From Gammaproteobacteria bacterium (GTDB lineage: Bacteria > Pseudomonadota > Gammaproteobacteria > SZUA-229), in contig DAOWFN010000009.1 in the NCBI GenBank assembly GCA_030637945.1, positions 1 to 5,585 on the forward strand: 5,585 nt of DNA, read 5' to 3'. Within the stretch, counting starts at the first letter, position 1; the number at the start of each line of letters is the position of its first letter. Shown one piece after another: positions 5,169 to 5,585 of the stretch. The notes below the pieces were generated by a model, which saw only the letters and a program-made list of their open reading frames with translations, had not been told where the DNA came from and made no database searches. Position numbers and translations under genes: made by a program.

Positions 5169-5585
5169 TTAATTCGTTTCGATTTTATCCGCTTCATCCT
5201 CGTCTGAGGCGTCTGTGGATATAGAACATGAACCAAGGTCCGGCAGATTGCTAACATCAATTTCTGCACCAAACTGCTTCAATGCACCACACATAGTTTC
5301 CATTTTTTCATCCATGGCATGGATATGATCAAGCATTTTATTAATTGCTGTCGCAACAGGGTCAGGCGCATCGCGAGTTGCACCGTATGCATCGAAACCA
5401 AGTTTTTCTGCAATTGCATCTCGTTTTTCCTGCGCGACATCATGGTGATGTATAACGCGGCCAGGCACACCAACGACTGTTGAGTTTTTATCGACGTTTT
5501 TTGTCACTACGGCATTGGAACCAATTCGCACACCCTCGGCCAGGGTAATAGGACCTAATACTTTAGCACCCGCACCGACCACAAC
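5169..5585 (-). CDS. cysE: CysE, serine O-acetyltransferase (C-terminal part, cut by window edge)
   Basis: CysE transfers acetyl from acetyl-CoA to serine, giving O-acetylserine, the carbon precursor for cysteine. The frame is open from the right edge to the TAA at 5169, about 138 residues; the true start lies outside the window, and the GTG at 5582 is just an internal valine. The first 45 residues are left-handed beta-helix hexapeptide repeats typical of the family (VGAGAKVLGPITL, IGSNAVV, NSTVVGVPGRVI). The following helical part (EKLGFDAYG, DPVATAINKMLDHIHAMDEKMETMCGAL) matches my memory of the CysE found beside iscR in Pseudomonas, which is about 258 residues. The tail is acidic (TDASDEDEAD) and ends in Asn, without the C-terminal Ile that E. 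coli CysE uses to dock into CysK. It shares the strand of the isc genes but is separated from iscR by the regulatory region; no clear terminator is visible. Confidence 0.93.
   Translation of the reverse strand, partial: VVVGAGAKVLGPITLAEGVRIGSNAVVTKNVDKNSTVVGVPGRVIHHHDVAQEKRDAIAEKLGFDAYGATRDAPDPVATAINKMLDHIHAMDEKMETMCGALKQFGAEIDVSNLPDLGSCSISTDASDEDEADKIETN

Noticed and set aside
5279..5473. A 64-residue minus-strand frame inside cysE
   Set aside because: It overlaps the conserved CysE frame in another phase and has no recognisable domain.

Overview
This window holds most of an iron-sulfur cluster (ISC) assembly operon. Every gene lies on the minus strand, so the genes run from the right end of the window to the left. 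The protein sequences (IscS, IscU, IscA and IscR very close to the E. coli proteins as I remember them, and a CysE tail close to the Pseudomonas type) point to a gammaproteobacterium with a fairly AT-rich genome. I cannot name a genus. No mobile element, CRISPR array, tRNA or rRNA is visible, and no gap between genes exceeds about 165 bases.

In transcription order the layout is: the 3' part of cysE (serine acetyltransferase, cut by the right edge, 5585-5169); a 164-base AT-rich regulatory region (5168-5005) with a promoter and two abutting IscR type 1 operators; iscR (5004-4534); a NifS-like cysteine desulfurase (4501-3329); the canonical iscS (3311-2085); a 96-base gap; iscU (1988-1611); iscA (1584-1261); hscB (1225-677); and the 5' part of hscA (668-1, cut by the left edge). 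From iscR onward the genes are close enough to form one transcription unit. By analogy with related operons, fdx probably follows hscA outside the window.

The genes form one pathway. CysE makes O-acetylserine for cysteine synthesis. The desulfurase IscS takes sulfur from cysteine as a persulfide and passes it to the scaffold IscU, where a [2Fe-2S] cluster is built. HscB delivers IscU to the Hsp70-type chaperone HscA, which drives cluster release, and IscA is an A-type carrier or iron donor. IscR with a [2Fe-2S] cluster senses cluster supply and should repress its own promoter through the two operators, one of which covers the -35 box.

The main departure from the E. coli plan is a second, clearly different cysteine desulfurase between iscR and iscS. 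It keeps the PLP lysine, the catalytic cysteine and the active-site histidine, but lacks the C-terminal tail that IscS uses to dock IscU. Smaller oddities are an eight-codon imperfect duplication at the end of iscR, GTG starts for iscS and hscB, a strong Shine-Dalgarno sequence in front of iscU only, and palindromes and direct repeats upstream of the iscR promoter. I see no wholly undescribed system here; the two-desulfurase arrangement and its division of labour is the most interesting lead.
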